Positions 8,438 to 15,980 of a stretch of DNA of 37,691 bases are shown here, in pieces. The position numbers were made by a program, and so were the translations under genes. Source of the DNA: an uncultured Ignavibacteriales bacterium (GTDB taxonomy: Bacteria > Bacteroidota > Ignavibacteria > Ignavibacteriales > Melioribacteraceae); assembly GCA_947311785.1 (NCBI GenBank), contig CAMZLW010000157.1, positions 1 through 37,691 of the forward strand, written 5' to 3'. Positions within the stretch are counted from its first letter, which is position 1. Each line of letters opens with the position of its first letter. The notes under the pieces were generated by a model that had not been told where the DNA came from, made no database searches, and saw nothing but the letters and a program-made list of their open reading frames with translations.

Positions 8438-10015
8438 CTATTTCTCCCTCAAATGAAAAATTATTTCTGCATATGCAGTTCTATCTTTTTCGACTCTGTT
8501 AAGGACTGGTCGTTTGTATTGATTAACTATTTTCATTCCTGCTAATTCAGCAATCTTTGGATAAAGTCCATGTTTATCATTAGCCACAAGAAATACATCA
8601 TAGTTTTTTTTCATATATTTTTTACTGTTTAGCAAAACTTCTGCAATACCATTTAAATAGGATTCTCTTGCTTGTTTTCCTTGTCCTTTGAATAACGGTC
8701 CTATTTCTGAATTATCATTTCTTTCAAAACCGTATAAATCATATGCATATGCGTGTTGCTCGTGATAGTCTATTAAGCCAACATAAGGTGGACTTGAAAA
8801 TATTCCATCAATTTTTTCTTCTCTAGTAATTTTTGCTAAATCAGAATTTTGCTTTTCCAATTCACTAAAAATATTAATGCTTCGGCTATCACCACGTAAA
8901 CATCTTTGGTGTGTCTCTGTTCTTAAATGATTAAACTCCTTAAGCCTCTTAAGTGTGTCCTTACTATATCTTTCCCACCAACTTAAAATTGAAAATAATG
9001 GTTTACATATCTTGCCATGTTTCTTGCAATAATAAGTTGTTATTTGAGGCTCAAACAAAGTAGCTAAATCGGAATGAGTTGTTGCTCTACAAGAACGAAT
9101 TGTTCTACTTAAAACAACACTTAATACTTTTTTTGTTTGTTTATTTTTTATCTTTTTAATCTGTTCAAAAACAAAATCTATTTCATCTCTTACCACTTGC
9201 AAAAACCACTTATCAACAAATGTAGTATCCTCTTTCTGTTTTAGTTCTATTTTATATTTTCGTATAAGCCTTTCATAAGTATTTAAAAATTCATTTTCTT
9301 TCTCTTTTCCATATTTCTTTTCATCTATTGTTTTCTGACTTACTTTGTATTTGAATTCTGGAGATGGAAAATTCTTTAAATTAAATATTTTTAACTCTTC
9401 CAACAACTCACTTTCAAATGTTAAATTATTTTTCCCTTTCTGAAATTCCTTTAACCTTTTGGTGATTTCGTGATATGTAGATTCTATGTCAGAAAAATCA
9501 TATTTACCAACTTTAACATTACTTATAAGTGTATTAAAGGCAGATATATCAATTCCAATAGCATTTATACCTAATTCACTTGCTTGCACAAGTGTTGTTC
9601 CGCTCCCACAGAATGGGTCTAGAACAACATCTCCCCTTGCAAAAAACACTTCCTTTTTGAATTTATCTGTGTGATTATCTAAAAAATATTCAACTAACTG
9701 TGGAATAAATTTGCCCTTGTATGGATGCAAACGATGAACATGTTTTGTTGTTTCAGATTCCTTAAAGTTTGAAAAAGACAATGTCCAATTTAAATCATTG
9801 CCTAGTTTCTCTTTCCATATTTCTTCTTTAGTCAATGAATTTTGGTTATAGTAGTTTTCTAAATCATATCTATTAACATAAGTATTTCCGTTATCTCCAA
9901 TTTTAGGAACTCTTCCATACTGAATTAAATATGAAATATTAGAGGTTGTAACATCTTTGCTTAAATACTTTGATGCCCAAGAGCTTGCTTCTTTTATTGA
10001 TAATAATTCTGTCAT
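8438..10015 (-). CDS. Site-specific DNA methyltransferase (N4-cytosine or N6-adenine type)
   Basis: A 525-residue amino-methyltransferase. The order is an N-terminal helix-turn-helix/excisionase-like segment (about 1-58, SIKEASSWASKYL), a HPYKGKFIPQL segment (about 97-107), the AdoMet-binding motif I DPFCGSGTT at 133-141, a long variable insert rich in Lys (about 160-390, the likely target recognition region), and the catalytic motif IV SSPPY at 407-411. SPPY is most common in N4-cytosine enzymes. Motif I before motif IV with the insert between them is an alpha-like order. It leads the three-gene restriction-modification set, so it should protect the site cut by the nuclease downstream. Confidence 0.9.
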   Translation of the reverse strand: MTELLSIKEASSWASKYLSKDVTTSNISYLIQYGRVPKIGDNGNTYVNRYDLENYYNQNSLTKEEIWKEKLGNDLNWTLSFSNFKESETTKHVHRLHPYKGKFIPQLVEYFLDNHTDKFKKEVFFARGDVVLDPFCGSGTTLVQASELGINAIGIDISAFNTLISNVKVGKYDFSDIESTYHEITKRLKEFQKGKNNLTFESELLEELKIFNLKNFPSPEFKYKVSQKTIDEKKYGKEKENEFLNTYERLIRKYKIELKQKEDTTFVDKWFLQVVRDEIDFVFEQIKKIKNKQTKKVLSVVLSRTIRSCRATTHSDLATLFEPQITTYYCKKHGKICKPLFSILSWWERYSKDTLKRLKEFNHLRTETHQRCLRGDSRSINIFSELEKQNSDLAKITREEKIDGIFSSPPYVGLIDYHEQHAYAYDLYGFERNDNSEIGPLFKGQGKQARESYLNGIAEVLLNSKKYMKKNYDVFLVANDKHGLYPKIAELAGMKIVNQYKRPVLNRVEKDRTAYAEIIFHLREK

Positions 10016-10065
10016 AATTTTCTAATTAGAATAAAAAGTAATAGTATTTAAAAGTAAATACAAAA

Positions 10066-11712
10066 TCAATTAAATTTTCTTTTAAGTTTTGTAAAAAGGC
10101 TTAATAAAATAATCACAATTGAAATAGCTGATGCACTTACTGGTATCAGCCAAGGGTTTGCTGTATAAAAGGTGAGTTCACGGTTTAATGGAACATCAAC
10201 AACAAGATAATCGCTTGTGTACATTGAGGTTTCGGCAATTGTTATTCCAAGCGGATTGATTAAACAACTAATTCCTCCATTAGCCGCACGAACAACGGAG
10301 CGTTTATTCTCTACTGCACGTATTACGCTTATCTCTTTGTGTTGATAGGGCCCGCTTGTATCACCATACCAGCTATCGTTTGTTACAACTGCAAGAAACT
10401 CCGCTCCTTTGTTTACAAAAATAGAGGTGAATATTGGATAAATAGATTCGATGCATACAATTCCACCAACATTCATTTCATTTCCTTCAACATTTACTTT
10501 GAATACTGTTGTATCGCGTCCAGTGTTCCAGCCCGACATTCCCACACTCCACTTAATCCAATCGCCAAGAAATGGCAATGAATTTACTAACGGGACTTTT
10601 TCACCAAAGGGAACAAGTTTCATCTTTCCATATTTTTGCACATCTCTGCTGTTTGGATTAAAAAGTAAAATAGAATTATACGAAGTGTACATCACTTCCC
10701 CATTGCGTATAGGCTTTGCGTATTTGGGTGCTTCTTCAATATTGTAATAAAATGTTGCATCTGGCATTCCTGTAAGAATAGAGATATCATTTGTATCAAC
10801 AAATTCATTAATTCTATTAACTTCGTTTGGATAATTTCCAGCAAGGAGATAAACAGGCAAAGCTGTCTCTGGCCAAACAATAATTTTTGCTCCAACATCA
10901 ATTGCTTTTTTACTCAGCTCCAAATAAGACTCTATTTTTTGATTTAGATTTCCATCACTCCATTTTTCATTTGGGTCAATATTGGGCTGTATTAAACCTA
11001 CTTTTACACTTCCATCTTGCGGAGTAAAAGTAACAATTTTATAATTTCCATAAATAATTGGAATTATAATAATTGTAAAAAATATTGCAAGAGCTGTTTT
11101 ATTTATTTCGCGATTTGGCAGTAAATCTTTTTTAAATTTATAAACAAATATATTTGCAAATAATATTAAAAGAGAAAGTCCGTAAACCCCAATGATATCA
11201 GCTACTTGAATGTAGTTTGTAAAATAAGCAAGCGAATTACCGAGTGTTAGCCAAGGGAAATTGAAATCGGTTAAACTATATGCAAATTCAAAAGTAATCC
11301 AAAACAAAGGGAACAAATATAATGCTAAACTTCTGTTAACATATTTCTTAGTAAAATAGAAAAGTGTTGATGGAATAAGGAATACAAGCGGATTAAAAAA
11401 CAGAAGTGTTGTTCCAGCAATCATCAAAAATGTGTCGCTATTTGGAAGCCATCCTCCAACCCAATAGAGTGTTATAAAATTGTATATAAACATTGTAAAA
11501 TATGTAAATCTATTTATCTCGGCAAGACCTTCTCGTTTTTGAATTACAAACAAATAAGGGACAAAAGCCACAAAGACCAAGTATGGCAAGGGAATTGGCG
11601 GATATGACAAGCCAATCATTATTCCACTAAGCAATCCCAGAAGAAGTTCCTTTCTAATTTTCTCTCGTTGTTTTGGTGTCTTAGGAATTCTATATTTAGA
11701 AAGAAAGCTCAA
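10066..11712 (-). CDS. lnt: Apolipoprotein N-acyltransferase
   Basis: Inner-membrane enzyme that adds the third acyl chain to the N-terminal Cys of lipoproteins. It has 548 residues: about seven membrane helices in the first 230 residues, then a periplasmic nitrilase domain. The catalytic triad is visible as E282 (VWPETALP), K365 (KMKLVPFGEK) and C420 (GGIVCIES), with a final membrane helix near 515-540. The start is a TTG whose last two bases overlap the TGA stop of the DedA gene, so the two are translationally coupled. Lipoproteins such as the RND adaptor and the metallo-hydrolase in this window are potential substrates. Confidence 0.95.
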   Translation of the reverse strand: MSFLSKYRIPKTPKQREKIRKELLLGLLSGIMIGLSYPPIPLPYLVFVAFVPYLFVIQKREGLAEINRFTYFTMFIYNFITLYWVGGWLPNSDTFLMIAGTTLLFFNPLVFLIPSTLFYFTKKYVNRSLALYLFPLFWITFEFAYSLTDFNFPWLTLGNSLAYFTNYIQVADIIGVYGLSLLILFANIFVYKFKKDLLPNREINKTALAIFFTIIIIPIIYGNYKIVTFTPQDGSVKVGLIQPNIDPNEKWSDGNLNQKIESYLELSKKAIDVGAKIIVWPETALPVYLLAGNYPNEVNRINEFVDTNDISILTGMPDATFYYNIEEAPKYAKPIRNGEVMYTSYNSILLFNPNSRDVQKYGKMKLVPFGEKVPLVNSLPFLGDWIKWSVGMSGWNTGRDTTVFKVNVEGNEMNVGGIVCIESIYPIFTSIFVNKGAEFLAVVTNDSWYGDTSGPYQHKEISVIRAVENKRSVVRAANGGISCLINPLGITIAETSMYTSDYLVVDVPLNRELTFYTANPWLIPVSASAISIVIILLSLFTKLKRKFN

Positions 11713-12314
11713 TTGTTTTTCCTCTTAATAAAATACTTAATAACAAAATATAGAATGACAACTACAGATATTCCAACGCCAATAGTGGAGTATGTTGCAA
11801 GATAATAATCAATTGTTTCAACATTATCACCAAGAAGCATTCCTGCATAAATGATTAATAAGTTCCAAGCAAAAGCAGAAATAGTGGAAAGTGTAAAGGT
11901 CTTTAATACATCAAGTTCATAAACCCCAGTAAAGAAGCTAATAACAGAGCGTGTGCCAGGCATAAATCTGTTTGCCAAAATAAGTTTATAACCCCATTTG
12001 TTAAACCAAATATCTGTGTTGCTTAATCCTTCATTAGTAATAAAAGAGATTTTTCCTGAACGAATAATTTTTTCACCAAATAGTTTTCCAACATAATACA
12101 TAAGCATAAATCCAAGAGAACTACCAACACTTGTAATTATTAGAACTGGGATAAATCCCATTGAAGTAGTTGCAATAAGCGAAGCCCCTACAACCACAAC
12201 AACATCGCTAGGCGAGGGCGGAAATACGTTCTCGATAAATGCAAAGAAAAATAATATTAGATAAATTAGTGTGGGGTCGAGGTTACTCATGTAGAGTAGT
12301 GTGCTTTCTAACAT
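11709..12314 (-). CDS. DedA-family membrane protein
   Basis: A 201-residue polytopic protein of the DedA/SNARE-associated family, members of which act in lipid carrier or phospholipid flipping and envelope homeostasis. The family motif FIENVFPPSPSD near residue 27 and the conserved RFMPGTRSVISFFTG around residue 120 (with the functionally required Arg residues) are present, with four to five hydrophobic helices. It begins one base after the ispF stop and ends overlapping lnt, so ispF, dedA and lnt form one operon. Confidence 0.92.
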   Translation of the reverse strand: MLESTLLYMSNLDPTLIYLILFFFAFIENVFPPSPSDVVVVVGASLIATTSMGFIPVLIITSVGSSLGFMLMYYVGKLFGEKIIRSGKISFITNEGLSNTDIWFNKWGYKLILANRFMPGTRSVISFFTGVYELDVLKTFTLSTISAFAWNLLIIYAGMLLGDNVETIDYYLATYSTIGVGISVVVILYFVIKYFIKRKNN

Positions 12315-12315
12315 T

Positions 12316-12807
12316 TTATTTCTTTACCATCATTACTGTTGAAATAACTTTTATACCTTTCTCTTCGCCAACAAATCCCATCCATTCTGATGTAGTAGCT
12401 TTAACCGAAATTTGCTCAATGTTGCAATAGAGAATTGTTGCAATCTCATTTCTCATTTCGTCAATGTAGGGGCGTAGTTTAGGGCGTTGCAAAACAATTG
12501 TAGAATCGAGATTGCCAAGTTTGTAGCCTTCATTTTCTATAAGTTTATTTACTTTGCTTAATAATATTTTGCTATCAATCCCTTTATACTTGGGGTCGGT
12601 ATCTGGGAAGTGTTTGCCAATATCGCCAAGTGCTAACGCACCAAGCATTGCATCGCAAATGGAGTGAAGTAGAGCATCGGCATCTGAATGCCCTTTTAAT
12701 CCTCGCTCAAATGGGATTTCAATTCCACCTAGCATTAGTTTGCGTTCATCTGCAAATTGATGAACATCGTAACCAAATCCTATTCTTTTTTCTAAGTTCA
12801 TTTTCAT
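12316..12807 (-). CDS. ispF: 2-C-methyl-D-erythritol 2,4-cyclodiphosphate synthase
   Basis: Fifth enzyme of the MEP isoprenoid pathway; it cyclises CDP-methylerythritol phosphate with release of CMP. 163 residues, normal for this homotrimeric zinc enzyme. The motifs are GFGYDVHQF (zinc Asp and His), LKGHSDADALLHS, ALGDIGKHFPDTD and, at the C-terminus, VKATTSEWMGFVGEEKG. It heads the ispF-dedA-lnt operon. An alternative start two codons downstream is equally possible. Confidence 0.96.
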   Translation of the reverse strand: MKMNLEKRIGFGYDVHQFADERKLMLGGIEIPFERGLKGHSDADALLHSICDAMLGALALGDIGKHFPDTDPKYKGIDSKILLSKVNKLIENEGYKLGNLDSTIVLQRPKLRPYIDEMRNEIATILYCNIEQISVKATTSEWMGFVGEEKGIKVISTVMMVKK

Positions 12808-12835
12808 TTTTTTGTTTGTTATACTTATGTTTTTA

Positions 12836-12926
12836 ACACACCCCTTAATCCCCTCTCAAGAGGGGAAACATCAGTTCATGCGGAGCCTTAAAAAAGTCCC
12901 CTCTTGAGAGGGGGTTGGGGGTGTGT
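12836..12926. repeat. Nested inverted repeat with self-palindromic arms
   Basis: Two arms of about 30 bases, ACACACCCC...CCCCTCTCAAGAGGGG (12836-12865) and its inverse (12898-12926), are separated by 32 bases. Each arm is itself a hairpin (CCCCTCT/AGAGGGG). It is far richer in G+C than its surroundings. It looks like a complete non-autonomous palindromic element inserted between ispF and acyP. No open frame is inside. Confidence 0.75.
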
Positions 12927-12930
12927 CCTT

Positions 12931-13215
12931 TTATCTTTTAATTTCAAATATTTTAAACTCATTTTTGTATTCAAACCAATTTACCGAATGCGATTTTACG
13001 TGCGAACGGCTTGGTCCTATTTTTATATAATCAATCAATTCTTCTACTAAATATTTTTCACCTTCAACAACCGTAACAACTTCGCCAGTAAATAGATTCT
13101 TTGTATAGCCGTTTAATCCAATGCTTTGAGCTTTAGAATGAACAAAATATCTAAACCCCACACCTTGAACTAATCCAGAGACTGTAATTTCTGCTTTTAC
13201 TAAGTAACTTGCCAT
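12931..13215 (-). CDS. acyP: Acylphosphatase
   Basis: A 94-residue acylphosphatase, a small cytoplasmic enzyme that hydrolyses carboxyl-phosphate bonds. The signature GLVQGVGFRYFVHSKA holds the catalytic Arg (R22), and NGYTKNLFTGEVV holds the catalytic Asn. Length and layout are typical. It is separated from ispF by the palindromic element and from the EamA gene by about 70 bases without strong signals. Confidence 0.95.
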   Translation of the reverse strand: MASYLVKAEITVSGLVQGVGFRYFVHSKAQSIGLNGYTKNLFTGEVVTVVEGEKYLVEELIDYIKIGPSRSHVKSHSVNWFEYKNEFKIFEIKR

Positions 13216-13286
13216 TATCTAATTATTAAATTTGATGTGTTGAAAGTTAGTTATTAAACTTAAAAATAGCACACGGATTGAACTGA

Positions 13287-14216
13287 TTAAACAGATTTTC
13301 GCAAATAGAAAACTATTTCATCAAAACTCTCAGAAATAAGAAGCCCAACAAATATTAGTGCTGCCCCTAGCAATCCAAAGGGAGTAATTTTTTCACTTAA
13401 AAATATAAATGCAATAACTGCTGCAAATATTGGCTCAAACGAATATACAATTCCAGCCTTTGTTGGAGTAACTAATTTTTGATATTTGGTCTGAAGTGTT
13501 GTGGTTATTAGCGTTGCAAATATAGCTGTGTAAAAAATTCCAAATCCAAGTTGAGTTGTGAAGTTAATTTTTAATAACTCATAGTTTATAACATCAAAAA
13601 TTATAGCTAAGGCAAAAGCAAGAATAGCCGCTACCCCAACTTGGATTATTAGCAACATCCAAAAATTATATTTGCTCGAAAGCATACTGAGATAAACAAC
13701 ATACCAAGCAAAAAAGAATGCACAAATAAGTGTTAAGAAATCTCCAAAATTAAAATTTGTTGAAATATCATTTAATAACGTTCCAATAGAATTTCCACCA
13801 GATAGGAATAAGATTCCAATTAAAACTACAGCAACCCCAATAATAGAGCCAGTTTTTGGCTTTTTCTTTTCAACAAATAATTGCAGAATAGGAATAATTG
13901 CAACTGCAGAACCAGTTAAGAATGCAGACTTTGTAGCCGATGTATATTTGAGTCCCACAGTCTGCGTGCTAAACCCAATAAAGAGTAGCACACCGAGAAA
14001 AATGGGTGGCAATAAATTTGAGTTTTTCCAATCCAGTTTTTTGTAAATAATAAAAGGGAGTAAAATTACACCAGCAATTAAAAACCTTAGACCAATAAAT
14101 AGCATTGAAGAAATATCAGATAATACACCCTTAATAATTGCAAAAGTAGCACTCCACAATAGTGTTACTATTAGTAGATTTATTTCGCCTTTGTATTTAT
14201 TGTAAAATTTGTTCAT
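13287..14216 (-). CDS. EamA/DMT-family transporter
   Basis: A 309-residue protein with ten predicted membrane helices made of two EamA repeats (about residues 10-145 and 155-300). The repeats show the family features: LLWSATFAIIKGV at the start and KYTSATKSAFLTGSAVAIIPI at the end of repeat one, and KAGIVYSFEPIFAAVIAFIFLSE in two shorter blocks of repeat two. These proteins export amino acids, purines or other metabolites; the substrate here is unknown. It is probably a single gene. Confidence 0.88.
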   Translation of the reverse strand: MNKFYNKYKGEINLLIVTLLWSATFAIIKGVLSDISSMLFIGLRFLIAGVILLPFIIYKKLDWKNSNLLPPIFLGVLLFIGFSTQTVGLKYTSATKSAFLTGSAVAIIPILQLFVEKKKPKTGSIIGVAVVLIGILFLSGGNSIGTLLNDISTNFNFGDFLTLICAFFFAWYVVYLSMLSSKYNFWMLLIIQVGVAAILAFALAIIFDVINYELLKINFTTQLGFGIFYTAIFATLITTTLQTKYQKLVTPTKAGIVYSFEPIFAAVIAFIFLSEKITPFGLLGAALIFVGLLISESFDEIVFYLRKSV

Positions 14217-14298
14217 AAAATTTTTGCGTAAAAATAGAAATAATCGAATACTTAATAATGCTTTAGGAATTCTAAAATTTCGTTCTGAATTGTCGGTA

Positions 14299-14309
14299 CT
14301 CGCAATGAC
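14299..14309. repeat. Partial copy of a dispersed repeat (CTCGCAATGAC end)
   Basis: The 11-mer CTCGCAATGAC also ends the fuller element at 18912-18954. Here it lies in the 190-base gap between era and the EamA gene, near a TGTTGAAGATT string (14351-14361) that also precedes the other copy. It looks like a decayed or rearranged member of the GTCATTGCGAG-type repeats that are common in bacterial intergenic DNA. Confidence 0.45.
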
Positions 14310-14406
14310 TGTAACTTCACAATTCTTTTATCGGGAATCCCTTGTTATTGTTGAAGATTTCCGCTAATAGCATGAGGGAATAACACGTAATTATTAGCCT
14401 TCATTT

Positions 14407-15309
14407 TTACTCATCATTGTATCCAAAAGAGTTTAGTAACCTCTCATCGCTTCGCCATTTAGGACGCACTTTAACTCGTAGCTCTAAATATACTGGGCGA
14501 TCGAGTAATACTTCAATTGCTTCGCGTGCGTATTTGCCAACATTTTTTATAGCACTGCCTCGTTTACCTATTATTATTGGCTTTTGAGTTTCGCGTTCAA
14601 CAATAATGGATGCAGAAATGTAATCTTTACGTCCTTCTCTTTCGCTAAATTCTTCAATTAATACTTCTGTGCTAAAAGGTATTTCCTCTTTATAAATTTC
14701 AAATATTTTTTCACGAATTATTTCAGAAACGAAAAACCGCTCGTGTTCATCTGTTATTTGGTCATCGGGAAAATATTTTGGTCCGAGTGGAAGAGACTCA
14801 ACAATAGAATCTACTACAGCTGAAATGCTGAACTTAAGTAGTGCAGAGATTGGAATAATATTTTCAAAAATATTTAGTCCGTCAAATTTTTCAACTAATT
14901 TATTAACATTTGCTTCGTTCGATTTATCTATTTTATTAAGAATTAAAATCTTTGGCTTTTTATGTTTATCCAAAATTTGGTTAACAATTTTATCGCCAAG
15001 AGTTTTGTTGCCCGTTGGGTCTTCAATAACATCAATTATTACAACAATTACATCGGCATCGCGAACAGAGTTTTGAACATAAGTAATAAACTTTTTTTGA
15101 AGCAAATAACTTGGGTTTAAAATTCCAGGAGTATCAAGAAAAATAATTTGATACTTCTCATCCGATAAAATTCCAAGCACTCGTTTTCTTGTGGTTTGTG
15201 GCTTGTTTGTTACAATGGATAATCGCTCACCAAGTATGCTGTTCATCAGTGTTGACTTACCCACATTGGGTTTCCCAATTATTGCTACGTACCCAGATTT
15301 TGTTTCCAT
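14407..15309 (-). CDS. era: GTPase Era
   Basis: Ribosome-assembly GTPase that binds 16S rRNA near its 3' end. About 300 residues from the start METKSGYVAI. The G1 loop GKPNVGKST, G2 region NKPQTTRK, G3 DTPG and G4 NKID are all present, and the C-terminal KH domain carries IIGKRGSAIKNVGKYAR with the expected GxxG-type loop. The start at 15309 is preferred to a longer frame at 15342, because the added residues are lysine-rich, unlike the family, and Era normally begins just ahead of the G domain. Confidence 0.96.
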   Translation of the reverse strand: METKSGYVAIIGKPNVGKSTLMNSILGERLSIVTNKPQTTRKRVLGILSDEKYQIIFLDTPGILNPSYLLQKKFITYVQNSVRDADVIVVIIDVIEDPTGNKTLGDKIVNQILDKHKKPKILILNKIDKSNEANVNKLVEKFDGLNIFENIIPISALLKFSISAVVDSIVESLPLGPKYFPDDQITDEHERFFVSEIIREKIFEIYKEEIPFSTEVLIEEFSEREGRKDYISASIIVERETQKPIIIGKRGSAIKNVGKYAREAIEVLLDRPVYLELRVKVRPKWRSDERLLNSFGYNDE

Positions 15310-15350
15310 AATTTTTCTTTTTCTTTTTGTTTTTGCAAACAATTGAAATC

Positions 15351-15659
15351 TTAGAGAATAGATTTATAATTCCTTGCTCTGTGCATAATTCGATGGATAA
15401 ATATTGTTGTTTTTTCAACAGTATAAAAGATAATATAATTTTGAACAATCAAATATCTGTATCCAAGGTTCCTTATATCTTCATCTCTTGGAATTCTTCC
15501 AAGCATCGGATTATTAACTATCGAAAGTAAGTTCTTCTCTATTTTATTTGTAATGTTTTTTGCTGCAGAAATATTTTCAGAAGCTATATATGAAGAAAGT
15601 TCAACAAAATCTTCTTCTGCAATTTTTAAAAATTTAATTTGGTATTTATTGCTGGGCAC
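15351..15659 (-). CDS. ParE/RelE-superfamily toxin
   Basis: A 102-residue basic protein with the ParE pattern: YQIKFLKIAEEDFVELSSYI at the N-terminus (strand then helices), then NNPMLGRIPRDEDIRNLGYRYL, YIIFYTV and a C-terminal IHRIMHRARNY strand. ParE members poison gyrase and RelE members cut mRNA; the leader and the GYRYLIV-YIIFY core favour ParE, but the target is not proven. It overlaps the antitoxin gene by 14 bases and follows it, the standard order. It lies 42 bases upstream of era on the same strand. Confidence 0.88.
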   Translation of the reverse strand: MPSNKYQIKFLKIAEEDFVELSSYIASENISAAKNITNKIEKNLLSIVNNPMLGRIPRDEDIRNLGYRYLIVQNYIIFYTVEKTTIFIHRIMHRARNYKSIL

Positions 15660-15918
15660 TTATTGAATCCCTAATGTTGGACATTACTTGTTTCAACGTT
15701 TTCCCTTTATCACCAGCTAATTTTTGATTTTGAGCAACAGCTAATTTACCTAGCAAATCTATCTTGAGTTCTAACTTTGAGTAGTGCAACATAGACATTA
15801 CTACTAAATCGCCCTCGCCATTTTTAGTAATAAAAATTGGTTCATCCAAACTGTGAGCTAATTTTGATAGTTCAGATGATTTATTTCTTAAATCTGATAT
15901 TGGTTTTATAATTGGCAT
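15646..15918 (-). CDS. Phd/YefM-family antitoxin
   Basis: A 90-residue antitoxin. The N-terminal Phd fold reads IIKPISDLRNKSSEL then EPIFITKNGEGDLVVMS, the typical DNA-binding and dimer region. The C-terminal half is helical and charged, as expected for the toxin-wrapping tail. The start at 15918 follows a strong GGAGGT ribosome site three bases away; a longer frame from 15942 lacks this. It probably represses its own promoter as a complex with the toxin. An 8-bp inverted pair GTATCAAT/ATTGATAC (15936-15943 and 15992-15999) brackets the upstream region, but one arm lies in the neighbouring gene. Confidence 0.9.
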   Translation of the reverse strand: MPIIKPISDLRNKSSELSKLAHSLDEPIFITKNGEGDLVVMSMLHYSKLELKIDLLGKLAVAQNQKLAGDKGKTLKQVMSNIRDSISAQQ

Positions 15919-15980
15919 TCTACCTCCATTTTTATGTATCAATATAATGCTATTATTATGATAAATGAAATTTTGCTTTA

